Assembly: GCA_947502405.1 (NCBI GenBank)
Contig: CANMZT010000006.1
Coordinates: 62,001 to 126,000, forward strand
Direction: 5' to 3'
DNA: 64,000 nucleotides
Source: an uncultured Algibacter sp.
GTDB taxonomy: Bacteria > Bacteroidota > Bacteroidia > Flavobacteriales > Flavobacteriaceae
Shown here: one piece after another, positions 1 through 9,180 of the stretch
How positions within the stretch are numbered: the stretch's first letter is position 1
Layout of the letters: each line of letters starts with the position of its first letter
Notes under the pieces: generated by a model
Database searches by the model: none
Told to the model about the DNA's origin: nothing
Seen by the model: only the letters and a program-made list of their open reading frames with translations
Made by a program: the position numbers and the translations under genes

Positions 1-1267
1 CTGGTAAATCCATAACATCACCCAGTAAAGCACCACCTTCACTTGCTGGCAATATTAATTGTGCAGGATCTTCAGGGATTTTCATACCATTAAGATACAC
101 TTGGTGTAACATACTATAATCAGCCGCATCTCCAACTAAAATACCGCCTAATAGTGATTTGCCATCAAGACTAACATTAATTCTTTTATATAAATGCTGT
201 GTTTTATTTTCAAAAATAATGGAATGTCCTTTTGATGCTGGCATAAAAGGCTCTCCAAAGCTCGCTACATCAACACCAATTAGTTTTAATTTAGTAGACA
301 TGTCAATATCTGCAGGCATTACTTTATCTGTATTACCAAGTATTTGATGCACCGCAACATCTGCCATATCATATCCTGGAGCAACCAATCCATATATCAT
401 TTGGTTGTATAATGCTATTTCACCAATGGCATAAATATTATTATCTGAGGTTTTCATAGTATTATCTACCACAATACCACCACGTACACCAACTTCCAAT
501 CCACATGCCCTAGCAAGTTCATCTCTGGGTCTAATTCCCGCAGAAACAATAAGCATATCAACATCTAAAGTATCGTCTTCACCAAACTCCATCCCTGTAA
601 TCTTACCATCACCTAAAATTTGATTGGTAGCTTTACTTAAATGGATATTTAGACCAATAGACTCAAGTTTTAATTTTAAAACTTGAGAACTTCTAGAATC
701 TAATTGCCTTGGCATTAGCTTAGGAGCAAACTCAACAATATGAGGCTCTAAGCCCATGTCTAATACAGCTTTACCTGCCTCTAAACCTAACAAACCACCA
801 CCAAGAACTGCGGCTTTACCATCTGGTTTTTCAGCATTAATTTTGGCTGCATAAGCTAGCATACCTTCTAGATCTTCAATAGTTCTGTAAACAAATACAC
901 CCTCTTTTTCAACCCCCTTAATTGGAGGCACGAAAGGCGAAGATCCTGTGGCTAGCACTAAATAATCATATGAAAACTCGCGGTCTTTTGCAGTGGTAAT
1001 GGTTTTTGCAGTTCTATTAATATCTGCCACGCGTTCATCAACCACTAAATCAATACCATGTTCTGCGTACCAAGATGCAGGTGCCATTTCTAAGGCTTTT
1101 GCATTCTGGCTTTCAAAAAACTCACTAAGATGCACTCTATCATATGCTGGTCTTGGCTCTTCACCAAAAACGATAACTTTAAAATCTTTGCTTGCTTCAT
1201 TGGCTACAAATTTTTCACAAAATTTATAACCTACCATGCCGTTTCCAACTACTATGATATTTTTCAT
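1..1267 (-). CDS. nirB: Nitrite reductase large subunit (NirB-like), 5' part only
   Basis: The visible 422 residues are the N-terminal FAD/NAD(P)H module of a NirB-type assimilatory nitrite reductase, which passes electrons from NAD(P)H to a sirohaem/4Fe-4S centre. A Rossmann motif VVGNGMVG lies at residues 6-13, followed by FGEEPRPAYDRVHLS, LVLATGSSPFVPPI near 104-116, a second nucleotide site VLGGGLLGLEAG near 154-165, and SAGIRPRDELAR and IYAIGEIA further on. The motif set FGEEPRPAYDRVHLS plus SAGIRPRDELA is typical of NirB rather than of rubredoxin reductases. The ATG at 1267 is preceded by a TAnnTTTG box. The 3' half, with the BFD-type cysteine region and the sirohaem domain, lies outside the window, so the full identity cannot be confirmed here. 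In the cytoplasm it would supply ammonium from nitrite. Confidence 0.88.
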   Translation of the reverse strand, partial: MKNIIVVGNGMVGYKFCEKFVANEASKDFKVIVFGEEPRPAYDRVHLSEFFESQNAKALEMAPASWYAEHGIDLVVDERVADINRTAKTITTAKDREFSYDYLVLATGSSPFVPPIKGVEKEGVFVYRTIEDLEGMLAYAAKINAEKPDGKAAVLGGGLLGLEAGKAVLDMGLEPHIVEFAPKLMPRQLDSRSSQVLKLKLESIGLNIHLSKATNQILGDGKITGMEFGEDDTLDVDMLIVSAGIRPRDELARACGLEVGVRGGIVVDNTMKTSDNNIYAIGEIALYNQMIYGLVAPGYDMADVAVHQILGNTDKVMPADIDMSTKLKLIGVDVASFGEPFMPASKGHSIIFENKTQHLYKRINVSLDGKSLLGGILVGDAADYSMLHQVYLNGMKIPEDPAQLILPASEGGALLGDVMDLP

Positions 1268-1284
1268 AATTACGTATTTAAACA

Positions 1285-1292
1285 CAAAACTA
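1285..1292 (-). promoter_or_regulatory. Candidate -7 box for nirB
   Basis: On the minus strand this reads TAGTTTTG, a perfect match to the Bacteroidetes -7 consensus TAnnTTTG. It would start transcription about 11 nt before the nirB ATG. No clear TTG was seen at the usual -33 distance, so the call is tentative. Confidence 0.4.
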
Positions 1293-1503
1293 AGTATTTA
1301 TACTTATTTTTAAATTAGATTTTAGTGAAAATTTATGTAGTAATAGAATTATTATCGATTTCTCAAATTGACAGGTTTATAATTGTCTTTTCAAAAATTT
1401 GACATGTTTTTTTTATTGAATATTAAAGTATTTTGTTTTGGGCTAAAATACTTAAACCAGCAAGCACAAGTAAAAATAAGGCACAATTATATGCTAGCAG
1501 AAA

Positions 1504-1600
1504 GGTGCGTTAGGGATTGTAACGGCAGCTTTTGGCGAGGCATGCATCGAGCCAAAACTATTAGTGGAAAGCCCGACCCCTTGTGGGTAACGCCCAAAAA
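1504..1600 (-). repeat. Interspersed repeat, GGGCGTTACC family (copy A)
   Basis: On the minus strand this starts 13-16 bases after the end of the FdhF/YdeP gene with TTTTTTGGGCGTTACC, then GGGTCGGGCTTTCC, and ends in ATCCCTAACGC. The same blocks recur at 18415 and 50186 (plus strand) and 13593 (minus strand), and in decayed form at 45410. It fills most of the 348-bp gap between nirB and the FdhF-like gene. The rest of that gap (1293-1500) is AT-rich sequence in which nothing was recognised. A short open frame here only reads through the repeat. Confidence 0.75.
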
Positions 1601-1615
1601 ACAAAGATAGTAGTT

Positions 1616-3910
1616 TTATGCTTTTTGAACTGTAATACGTACACTCTTTGAAGCTGGTGTTTTGGCCGTATGCGCAAAACTATCAAGGGGAACTAATACG
1701 TTGGTTTCTGGAAAATAGGTAGCACAACAGTTTTTAGGAATATCGTAACCTACTACTTTAAAATTAGTGGCCTCTCGTGTGACGCCATTGTATTCTGATT
1801 TTAAATGTACCACGTCATGCGCTTCCAAACTACGTAGTTTCATATCTTCCCGATTCATGAAAATAATACGACGCTCGTTAAAAACACCTCTATACCTATC
1901 ATCTAATCCATAGATAGTCGTGTTAAATTGATCGTGACTACGTATTGTCATCATAATTAACTCATTATCTTTTAATTGCCACTTAGGGAGCTTATTCTTA
2001 GAGAAATTAGCTTTTCCTGTTTTGGTTTTAAATTCACGAATTCGAGCACCATTAGGTAGATAAAAACCTGCTGGTTGTTTTAGTTTTTTGTTATAATCAG
2101 TAAAGCCTGAGACTACCTCTGCAATATCATCTCTTACTAAACTATAATCATCTTTATATTTTAACCAGTTGACTTTCGAGTTTTGCTTTAAACTAGCATT
2201 TGCTATACCGCACACCACAGCTACTTCACTGAGTAAGTTATCTGAACATGGCTCTAAAACTCCCTTTGTAGTATGCACAACACCCATTGAATTCTCTACA
2301 CTTTGTACTTGAACTCCGGATTTTTGATAGTCTTTTTCTGTACGTCCTAAGCATGGTAAAATTAAAGCCTCTTTTCCGGTGACTAAGTGCGAACGATTTA
2401 GCTTAGTACTTACATGAACTGTTAAATCACAATTTGCTAAAGCTTGCGCGGAATACAAGGTATCTGGAACGGCAGAAATAAAATTTCCTCCCATACCAAT
2501 AAACACTTTAGCTCTTTTTTCATACATCGCTTTTATAGCATCTATAACAGAATAGCCGTGTTTATTTGTTGGTTTAAAACCATATTTAGCTTCAATTTTA
2601 TCAAGAAATGCTTGTGGTGCAGATTCCCAAATACCAACAGTTCTATCGCCTTGTACATTTGAATGTCCTCTTACTGGACAAGTTCCTGCTCCTTCTTTTC
2701 CGATACTGCCTTTTAGTAGTAATATATTAACTAATTCGCGAATATTATCAACCGCATTCTCATGCTGTGTTAAGCCCATTGCCCAACAAAAAATGATTTT
2801 ATCATTATTGAGAATCAATTCAAAAACTTGATTAAAAATAGCTCTAGAAACTCCAGATAATGCAAGACATTCTTCAAAATTATAGGTTTTTAAATCTAAA
2901 ATGAATGCGTCATATCCTTGGGTAAACTCATCTATAAACGCTTTATCAAATACATTACCATCAGCTTCCTCATGCTCTAAAAGTTTTAAAAGTATGGCTT
3001 TAAAAAAGGCTACATCTCCATTAATTTTAATAGGTACAAAAACATCTGTTATCTGAGTCCCTCCTGTTAAAAGCTTTACTGGATTCTGAGGATTAGTGAA
3101 TTTTATTAAGCCAGCTTCTGGTAATGGATTAATTGAGATTATTTTACCGCCGTTCTTTTTAGTTTTCTCTAATGCCGTAAGCATTCTGGGATGATTAGTT
3201 CCTGGGTTTTGACCAACAACAATAACAACTTCAGCTTTGTACAAATCATCTAAAGTTACAGAGCCTTTACCTATGCCTAAGGTTTCAGACAAAGCACTGC
3301 CACTGGCTTCATGACACATGTTTGAACAATCTGGTAAATTTGATGTCCCAAATTCTCTAACAAACAATTGATATAAAAAAGCAGCTTCATTGGTGGTTCT
3401 TCCTGAAGTATAAAATACAGCTTCATCTGGATTCTTTAAAGCATTCAAATGTTCGCCAACTTTTTCAAAAGCAGCTTCCCAATCTATAGGTTGATAATGT
3501 GTTGCACCTTCAGGAAGGAACATAGGTTCTGCTAATCGACCTGATTTACCTATTTCAAAATCAGACCAACTCGATAATTCGTCAACTGAATGTTTAGTAA
3601 AAAAATCTTTACCAATCGTATTCTTTTGAGCTTCTTCGGCTATTGCTTTAATTCCATTCTCGCAAAATTCACCTAAAGAGGAACGCTCATCATCTGGATC
3701 TGGCCATGCGCAACCTGGACAATCAAAACCACCTTTCTGATTCATTTTTGTAGCCAGCTTAAAGGCATCAGCTGCTTTCATATATTTTGACACTTGACCT
3801 ATTGAACTTTTAATAGCAGAAAACCCAACGCTATTTTTAGGACGTTGGGTTGTTTCTATTTTTAAAAATTTTTCTGGTGTTTTAGCTTTCTTCTTTGGTG
3901 GTAATCCCAT
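1616..3910 (-). CDS. FdhF/YdeP-family molybdopterin oxidoreductase
   Basis: This 764-residue protein belongs to the YdeP branch of the DMSO reductase/formate dehydrogenase superfamily, which uses a bis-MGD molybdenum cofactor. The YdeP signature GFDCPGCAWPDPDD is at residues 61-74 (Cys64, Cys67; a further Cys83). The loop SNMCHEASG near 197-204 places Cys199 where FdhF has its metal-binding selenocysteine. VVVGQNPGTNHPRM and FCWAMGLTQHENAVDN are MGD-binding segments, and a C-terminal beta-barrel domain contains MTIRSHDQFNTTIYG. There is no Tat signal, so it should be cytoplasmic. The substrate of this branch is poorly defined; E. coli YdeP is linked to acid resistance. It lies 10 bp downstream of the XDH-type large subunit on the same strand, suggesting co-transcription of two molybdoenzymes. 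Confidence 0.88.
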   Translation of the reverse strand: MGLPPKKKAKTPEKFLKIETTQRPKNSVGFSAIKSSIGQVSKYMKAADAFKLATKMNQKGGFDCPGCAWPDPDDERSSLGEFCENGIKAIAEEAQKNTIGKDFFTKHSVDELSSWSDFEIGKSGRLAEPMFLPEGATHYQPIDWEAAFEKVGEHLNALKNPDEAVFYTSGRTTNEAAFLYQLFVREFGTSNLPDCSNMCHEASGSALSETLGIGKGSVTLDDLYKAEVVIVVGQNPGTNHPRMLTALEKTKKNGGKIISINPLPEAGLIKFTNPQNPVKLLTGGTQITDVFVPIKINGDVAFFKAILLKLLEHEEADGNVFDKAFIDEFTQGYDAFILDLKTYNFEECLALSGVSRAIFNQVFELILNNDKIIFCWAMGLTQHENAVDNIRELVNILLLKGSIGKEGAGTCPVRGHSNVQGDRTVGIWESAPQAFLDKIEAKYGFKPTNKHGYSVIDAIKAMYEKRAKVFIGMGGNFISAVPDTLYSAQALANCDLTVHVSTKLNRSHLVTGKEALILPCLGRTEKDYQKSGVQVQSVENSMGVVHTTKGVLEPCSDNLLSEVAVVCGIANASLKQNSKVNWLKYKDDYSLVRDDIAEVVSGFTDYNKKLKQPAGFYLPNGARIREFKTKTGKANFSKNKLPKWQLKDNELIMMTIRSHDQFNTTIYGLDDRYRGVFNERRIIFMNREDMKLRSLEAHDVVHLKSEYNGVTREATNFKVVGYDIPKNCCATYFPETNVLVPLDSFAHTAKTPASKSVRITVQKA

Positions 3911-3920
3911 TTAAAACGTA

Positions 3921-6128
3921 TTAGCCTATAATTTTTTCTTCAACATTGATATACTTTGTATAAGGAAATTTGGTTAAGCGTTTGCCTGTTGCCTTATAAA
4001 TAGCATTAGCTACAGCTGCTCCTACTGGTGGTAAAGTTGGCTCTCCTAAACCGGTTGGTGCAATATTACTTTCAACAAAATACACATCTACTTTAGGAGT
4101 TTGCGTCATTCGTATTAATTGGTAACCATTAAAATTATTAGCTAATGGTACACCGTCTTTAAAACCAAAATCAGAATACATAGCATGACCAATACCATCT
4201 AAAACACCTCCTTTTGCTTGATTCATTGCTCCTAAAGGATTTACTACAATACCACAATCTATAGCGCAAGTAACTTTTTTAACGACTGGTAGATCATTTT
4301 CCATTATAACATCAGCAACTTCAGCAACATGGGTATTATGACAGTAATAAACAGATAACCCTTGATAAACACCTTCTTCTGTTTTACCCCAATTAGATTT
4401 TTCAACAACCATTTTAAGCACCCCCTGTAACCGCTCTGGGCTATAGTCTATATTTGGCTCAGAATTATTTTTTGCATTATCCAATAAGTCCATATGCAAT
4501 TTTACGCGATCTACTCCTAACTCTTCTGCGAGTTCATCAAAAAAGCTTTGTTCAGCAGTTGCTAAAAAGTTGGTATAAGGTGCTCTCCACGCTCCTACAC
4601 TAATATTACTATTTAATCGAGCACTATCCACTTGGTAATTATCAAGAGCTCCGGCAGGAAAGAAATTAGGAATCAACCCATACATATTGCTATTTACACA
4701 AGCTTCTTTTAGATGATAACCAGTAAGTTTCCCATCCTTTATAGAAGCTGAAATTTTATATTTACTTGCAGGTCTATAAACACCTGTAGTCATATCATCT
4801 TCTCTAGTAGACACCATCTTTACAGGTTTTTTAATAGCATCTGAAATTTCTACTGCTTCCAAAACGTAGTCGTTATATAAGCGTCTTCCAAAACCGCCAC
4901 CCATTCTTGTTAGATCTACATGAATATCATCTACCGAACGTCCCAACATAGCAGCTACTGCACCTTCAGCTGCTTCTGGTGTTTGCGTTGGCCCTACCAA
5001 ATGCACTTTTTCAGGAGTTACATTTGCGAAAAAATTCATAGGTTCCATAGTGTTATGCGGTAGGAAAGTAGATTCGTAAACACGTTCCAACACTTTATCT
5101 GCGTTAGCAAAAGCTTTTTTTACATTACCATCTTTACGTCGCGTTCTAAATTTTTTACCATGTAATAAATCTAGGAGTTTTTCATCATGATCTTCTGTAC
5201 TTTCTAAATCAGAATCCGTTTTCCATGTAGCTGTTATTTCTTTTTTACCTTTTATTACGTCCCAAGTTGTTTTTCCAATAACCACAACTTTGTCCGTTGT
5301 ACTCAATTTTACGCTCCAATTGGGTTTACCCTCACTAAGTAAAGTTCTGGCTTTATCACCTATAGTAATTACATCTATAACGCCAGGTATTTCTTTTGCT
5401 TTTGACGCATCATAAGATTCTAGCACTTGCCCGAATGCAGGTGGTCTTAACACAGCGGCATACACCATGCCTTCTTCTTTATAATCTAAGCCAAAGAGTG
5501 GTTTTCCCGTAATGATTTTATTCATATCTACATTAGCTTTTCCTTGACCTATAATGGTAAAGTCCTTTGGATCTTTTAAAGTTACTTCCTCCGGAACATC
5601 TAAAACAGCAGCAGCCTCCACCACATCACCATAACCTAAAGTATCACCATTAGCATTAGAAATCACACCTTTTTTTGCAGAACACGTATTAGCATCAACA
5701 CCCCACTGTGCAGCTGCTGCATTAATCAACATTTGTTTTGCAGTTGCTCCTGTTTCTCGAAGTGGTTGCCAACTTCTTCTAATCGATTGGCTACCACCAG
5801 CCATTTGACCACTATAATTCTCAGTATCTAAAGGTGCTTGTACAACATAAACATCATCCCAAGCCACATCTAACTCTTCAGCAATTATCATAGGCATAGA
5901 CGTTTTTACACCTTGACCAATTTCTGGATTCACAGAATAGATGGTTACTTTCCCTTCTGGAGATATTTTTATATAGGCATTAAAATCTTTGTAGTTAAGT
6001 GTACTTAAATCTACGGGCATTTCAACATCAGATTTACAGGCATTAAATAAATTAAACCCAATTAACATACCACCACTTGCAAGTGCTGATGTTTTTAAGA
6101 ATGATCTTCTACTAAATGTATCTTTCAT
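3921..6128 (-). CDS. XDH-family molybdopterin-binding large subunit, Tat-exported
   Basis: This 735-residue protein is the molybdopterin cytosine dinucleotide subunit of a xanthine dehydrogenase-type hydroxylase, closest in layout to isoquinoline 1-oxidoreductase beta (IorB)-like or aldehyde-oxidising enzymes. A twin-arginine signal, SRRSFLKTSALASGG, begins at residue 6 and ends in LFNAC, a possible lipobox, so the protein may be a periplasmic lipoprotein. MGGGFGRRLYNDYV near 415 and WRAPYTNF near 511 are cofactor-binding segments, and GLGEPTLPPVGAA near 692 carries the expected active-site Glu. The partner 2Fe-2S subunit is encoded 19 bp upstream. No FAD-binding middle subunit is present, so electrons probably pass to a cytochrome or other periplasmic carrier. 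The true substrate cannot be told from sequence. Confidence 0.9.
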   Translation of the reverse strand: MKDTFSRRSFLKTSALASGGMLIGFNLFNACKSDVEMPVDLSTLNYKDFNAYIKISPEGKVTIYSVNPEIGQGVKTSMPMIIAEELDVAWDDVYVVQAPLDTENYSGQMAGGSQSIRRSWQPLRETGATAKQMLINAAAAQWGVDANTCSAKKGVISNANGDTLGYGDVVEAAAVLDVPEEVTLKDPKDFTIIGQGKANVDMNKIITGKPLFGLDYKEEGMVYAAVLRPPAFGQVLESYDASKAKEIPGVIDVITIGDKARTLLSEGKPNWSVKLSTTDKVVVIGKTTWDVIKGKKEITATWKTDSDLESTEDHDEKLLDLLHGKKFRTRRKDGNVKKAFANADKVLERVYESTFLPHNTMEPMNFFANVTPEKVHLVGPTQTPEAAEGAVAAMLGRSVDDIHVDLTRMGGGFGRRLYNDYVLEAVEISDAIKKPVKMVSTREDDMTTGVYRPASKYKISASIKDGKLTGYHLKEACVNSNMYGLIPNFFPAGALDNYQVDSARLNSNISVGAWRAPYTNFLATAEQSFFDELAEELGVDRVKLHMDLLDNAKNNSEPNIDYSPERLQGVLKMVVEKSNWGKTEEGVYQGLSVYYCHNTHVAEVADVIMENDLPVVKKVTCAIDCGIVVNPLGAMNQAKGGVLDGIGHAMYSDFGFKDGVPLANNFNGYQLIRMTQTPKVDVYFVESNIAPTGLGEPTLPPVGAAVANAIYKATGKRLTKFPYTKYINVEEKIIG

Positions 6129-6147
6129 TTTGTCTTTTATAAATGGG

Positions 6148-6609
6148 TTAACTTAATTTTTCTGAAGCTACTTTAACCGCTTCCTCAATACTATTATAAG
6201 AGGCACATCTGCAGATATTACCATTCATAGCATTTCGAATATCATCATTTGTGGGGTTTGAATTTTCATTTAAGAACGCAGAAGCGGTCATAATCTGCCC
6301 AGATTGACAGTATCCACATTGTGGCACATCAATTTCTTTCCAAGCCTGTTGTACTGGATGGCTACCATCTTCAGACAACCCTTCAATAGTAGTTATAGCA
6401 GCACCTTCTATTTGTGATACTTGTAGCAAACAACTTCTTGTAGCACTCCCATCTATATGTACAGTGCAAGCACCACATTGTCCAATACCACAACCAAATT
6501 TTGTACCTACTAGGTTAATATGGTCTCGCAGCACCCATAATAGTGGCGTATCTGCATCTGCTTCAACAGTATGCGTTTTTTTATTGATTTTTAAGTTGAA
6601 TGTTGGCAT
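6148..6609 (-). CDS. (2Fe-2S)-binding small subunit of XDH-type hydroxylase
   Basis: This 153-residue protein is the two-cluster iron-sulfur subunit that partners the molybdenum subunit encoded just downstream (19-bp gap). The plant-ferredoxin-type cluster ligands are Cys40, Cys45, Cys48 in GCGIGQCGACTVHIDG and Cys60. The second all-helical domain has CGYCQSGQ (Cys98, Cys101) and ICRCASY (Cys133, Cys135). Length matches the family norm of 150-160 residues. It has no signal of its own, so it presumably travels through the Tat system as a complex with the large subunit. It is the first gene of a probable three-gene molybdoenzyme operon and diverges from the transporter at 6724. Confidence 0.92.
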   Translation of the reverse strand: MPTFNLKINKKTHTVEADADTPLLWVLRDHINLVGTKFGCGIGQCGACTVHIDGSATRSCLLQVSQIEGAAITTIEGLSEDGSHPVQQAWKEIDVPQCGYCQSGQIMTASAFLNENSNPTNDDIRNAMNGNICRCASYNSIEEAVKVASEKLS

Positions 6610-6723
6610 AGTCTTATAAATTTATTCTGATAGTAAATTACAAAAAAATTAAAGTTATTTTTATCTATTAAATTCTTTTTAACATTGTTTTAGGTATAAA
6701 TAAGATATTATAAAAGTTGAAAT

Positions 6724-8193
6724 ATGAATACTACCAAACGCATAGGCTTATTACTTGGACCAATTATATTTATTATAATTCGATTGTTTTTTTATCCAGA
6801 AGGCTTACCTGATAATGCCAATGGTATTTTAGCTTCAACAGTTTGGATTGCCATTTGGTGGATTACTGAAGCCATTACAATTACCGCCACCGCATTGTTA
6901 CCTATTGTATTATTTCCACTAACAGGAAGTTTAGACATTGGCTCAACTACCGCATCTTTTGGTCATAAATTTGTGTTTTTATATTTAGGTGGATTTATTA
7001 TTGCTATAGCTATTGAAAAATGGAATTTACATAAACGCATTGCACTTAACATCATCAATATCATCGGGTCTAATATCCAGAAAATCATTCTTGGTTTTAT
7101 GCTTGCTACAGCTTTTTTGTCTATGTGGATTTCCAACACAGCTACTTCAGTTATGATGCTTCCCATTGGAATCGCTATCATCAAACAGTTAAAAGACAAC
7201 CCTAAAACGGACGAAAATGAAAACTTGATTTTTGGAAAAGCCTTAATGCTCGCCATAGCTTATAGTGCATCTATTGGAGGTATTGCAACTTTAATTGGCA
7301 CACCTCCAAATTTAGTTTTAGCAGGTATTGTATCTGAAACTTATGGTTATGAAATTACATTCTCACAGTGGTTTATATTTGGGTTTCCAATATCTATTAT
7401 TCTACTTTTTATCTGTTGGAAATATTTAACCAGGTTTACATTTACATTTAAACAAAAAGAATTCCCAGGTGGTAAACAAGAAATTAAACGATTACTGACC
7501 ACCTTAGGAAAAATAACTTATGAAGAAAAGATTATTGCCATCATTTTTGCCTTAACTGCATTTTGTTGGATTACACGATCATTTTTATTAAAAAAAATAC
7601 TTCCCCAAATCGACGATACCATTATAGCCATTTTCTTTGCTGTGATTTTATTTATTATCCCCTCAAAAACAAAACATAAAAATATAGTAACTTGGAATGA
7701 TACTAAAAATTTACCTTGGGGCATTATCCTATTATTCGGAGGTGGAATGGCTTTAGCTAAAGGCTTTGAAACTAGCGGGCTAGCCTTATGGATTGGAAAC
7801 CAAATGACATCCCTTGAAGGAATAAGCACTATTATACTAATCTTATTGCTCATTGGAGCAGTAAATTTCCTCACAGAAATCACATCAAACCTTGCTACAA
7901 CAGCAATGCTTTTACCAGTTCTAGCACCAATGGCATTAACCATAGATGTGCATCCTTTTATTTTAATGGTTGCCGCTGCAGTTGCTGCTTCTTGTGCGTT
8001 TATGCTTCCTGTTGCCACACCTCCTAATGCTGTAGTATTTGGTTCTGGCTATTTACGGATTCCTGATATGGTTAGCAAAGGCATTGTTATGAATATAGTT
8101 TCGATTATTATACTAACGCTGTTTGTATATTTTTTACTCCCAGAGTTATGGAATATTGCTATTGATGGGTTTCCTGAGAGTCTAAAAAATTAG
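6724..8193 (+). CDS. DASS/SLC13-family anion (di-/tricarboxylate) transporter
   Basis: This 489-residue inner-membrane protein has about 11-12 hydrophobic segments and the two paired signature loops of the divalent anion:Na+ symporter family: SNTATSVMMLPIG near residue 138 and TEITSNLATTAMLLPV near 386, each the SNT-type substrate/sodium site. VATPPNAVVFGSGY near 433 is the family consensus close to the C-terminus. Such proteins take up succinate, malate, citrate or sulfate, and the actual ion cannot be chosen here. It diverges from the molybdenum hydroxylase operon and ends 4 bp inside the convergent YheT-like gene. The start is the first ATG after an AT-rich leader. Confidence 0.88.
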   Translation: MNTTKRIGLLLGPIIFIIIRLFFYPEGLPDNANGILASTVWIAIWWITEAITITATALLPIVLFPLTGSLDIGSTTASFGHKFVFLYLGGFIIAIAIEKWNLHKRIALNIINIIGSNIQKIILGFMLATAFLSMWISNTATSVMMLPIGIAIIKQLKDNPKTDENENLIFGKALMLAIAYSASIGGIATLIGTPPNLVLAGIVSETYGYEITFSQWFIFGFPISIILLFICWKYLTRFTFTFKQKEFPGGKQEIKRLLTTLGKITYEEKIIAIIFALTAFCWITRSFLLKKILPQIDDTIIAIFFAVILFIIPSKTKHKNIVTWNDTKNLPWGIILLFGGGMALAKGFETSGLALWIGNQMTSLEGISTIILILLLIGAVNFLTEITSNLATTAMLLPVLAPMALTIDVHPFILMVAAAVAASCAFMLPVATPPNAVVFGSGYLRIPDMVSKGIVMNIVSIIILTLFVYFLLPELWNIAIDGFPESLKN

Positions 8194-9149
8194 TGATTCT
8201 CATTAACAAATTCTAATGCCCGCTTCTCGTTATAATAAACATTCTTTTTATCAATAAAGCCTGCATGTCCACCGTAATTAGGCATTTCTAAAAATAAATT
8301 CGGATTGCTTTTTGCTTCTTTAACAGGAAAACATTCTGGAGATAAAAAAGAATCATTCAATGCATTTATTATTAACGTTGGCAATTTTATATTAGGTAGA
8401 AATTGTAAACTACTACATCGTAAATAATAATCTAATGCGTCTTCAAAACCATGAGCTTTGGCTGTGTAAACATTATCAAAATCTGTTAGTGTTTTTATAG
8501 AATTAAACGCTTCAATAGTTAAAAACTCAGGAAATTGCTTTTGCTTCACTTTTAACCTTTTAAGAAGATGTTTTAAAAATCTATCGTGATATAATTTGTT
8601 TTTAAAAGTATGCAACTCTTTTGCAGAACCTGTTAAATAACAAGGTACAGAAACTGCAATCGCTGCTTTTATTTGATAAGGAAAAATATCTTCTTCCCCC
8701 AAATACTTTAAAATAACATTTGCTCCAAGACTAATACCTTTTAAATAAATTTCAGAATAGGTTTTATTAGAAATAACATGTTTTATTACTGCCTTTAAAT
8801 CTTTAGTTTCTCCTGAATGATAGCTGTAATAATTCAAATTATCTTCACCACTACATCCTCTAAAATTTACGCAAACCGCATCAATACCATTTTCATTAAA
8901 TAGTTTTGCGGTACCAGTCATATAAGGGCGTTGTCCGTTGCCTTCAAGTCCGTGAAGTAAAATTATAAGTCTATCGCTTTTTTCTTTTGAAAAACTCCAG
9001 TCTAAATCTAGAAAATCGCCATCACTTAAAGTGATGCGTTCCCGCTTTTGTTTTAAAGAAACACGACGAATTAAACCTGAATATACCGTTGAAATAAATC
9101 CATTTTTTAAATAAAATGGTGGTTTATAAGTTGATTCTACTATTGGCAT
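8190..9149 (-). CDS. YheT-family alpha/beta hydrolase
   Basis: This 319-residue protein is an alpha/beta-fold hydrolase of the YheT/EMB8 group. Visible features are the oxyanion-hole segment ILLHGLEGNGQRPYMTG near 83-99, the nucleophile elbow KGISLGAN near 138 (Ser in GISLG), the acid in ALNDSFLSPE and the catalytic His in GGHAGFID near the C-terminus. It probably hydrolyses esters in the cytosol. The natural substrate of the family is unsettled. Length fits (about 320). It overlaps the 3' end of the transporter gene by 4 bp and lies 31 bp downstream of adenine deaminase on the same strand. Confidence 0.85.
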   Translation of the reverse strand: MPIVESTYKPPFYLKNGFISTVYSGLIRRVSLKQKRERITLSDGDFLDLDWSFSKEKSDRLIILLHGLEGNGQRPYMTGTAKLFNENGIDAVCVNFRGCSGEDNLNYYSYHSGETKDLKAVIKHVISNKTYSEIYLKGISLGANVILKYLGEEDIFPYQIKAAIAVSVPCYLTGSAKELHTFKNKLYHDRFLKHLLKRLKVKQKQFPEFLTIEAFNSIKTLTDFDNVYTAKAHGFEDALDYYLRCSSLQFLPNIKLPTLIINALNDSFLSPECFPVKEAKSNPNLFLEMPNYGGHAGFIDKKNVYYNEKRALEFVNENH

Positions 9150-9180
9150 TTAGTGGATTTTGGTTGATGATTGATAGTAA

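Noticed and set aside
1383-1610. 75-codon open frame on the plus strand
   Set aside because: It runs through the GGGCGTTACC-family repeat (copy A) and AT-rich gap; no domain and no coding pattern. Its C-terminal residues are simply the translated repeat.
7518-8018. 166-codon antisense frame inside the transporter gene (also one at 6963-7256)
   Set aside because: They mirror the hydrophobic coding sequence of the transporter and have no initiation context or domain.
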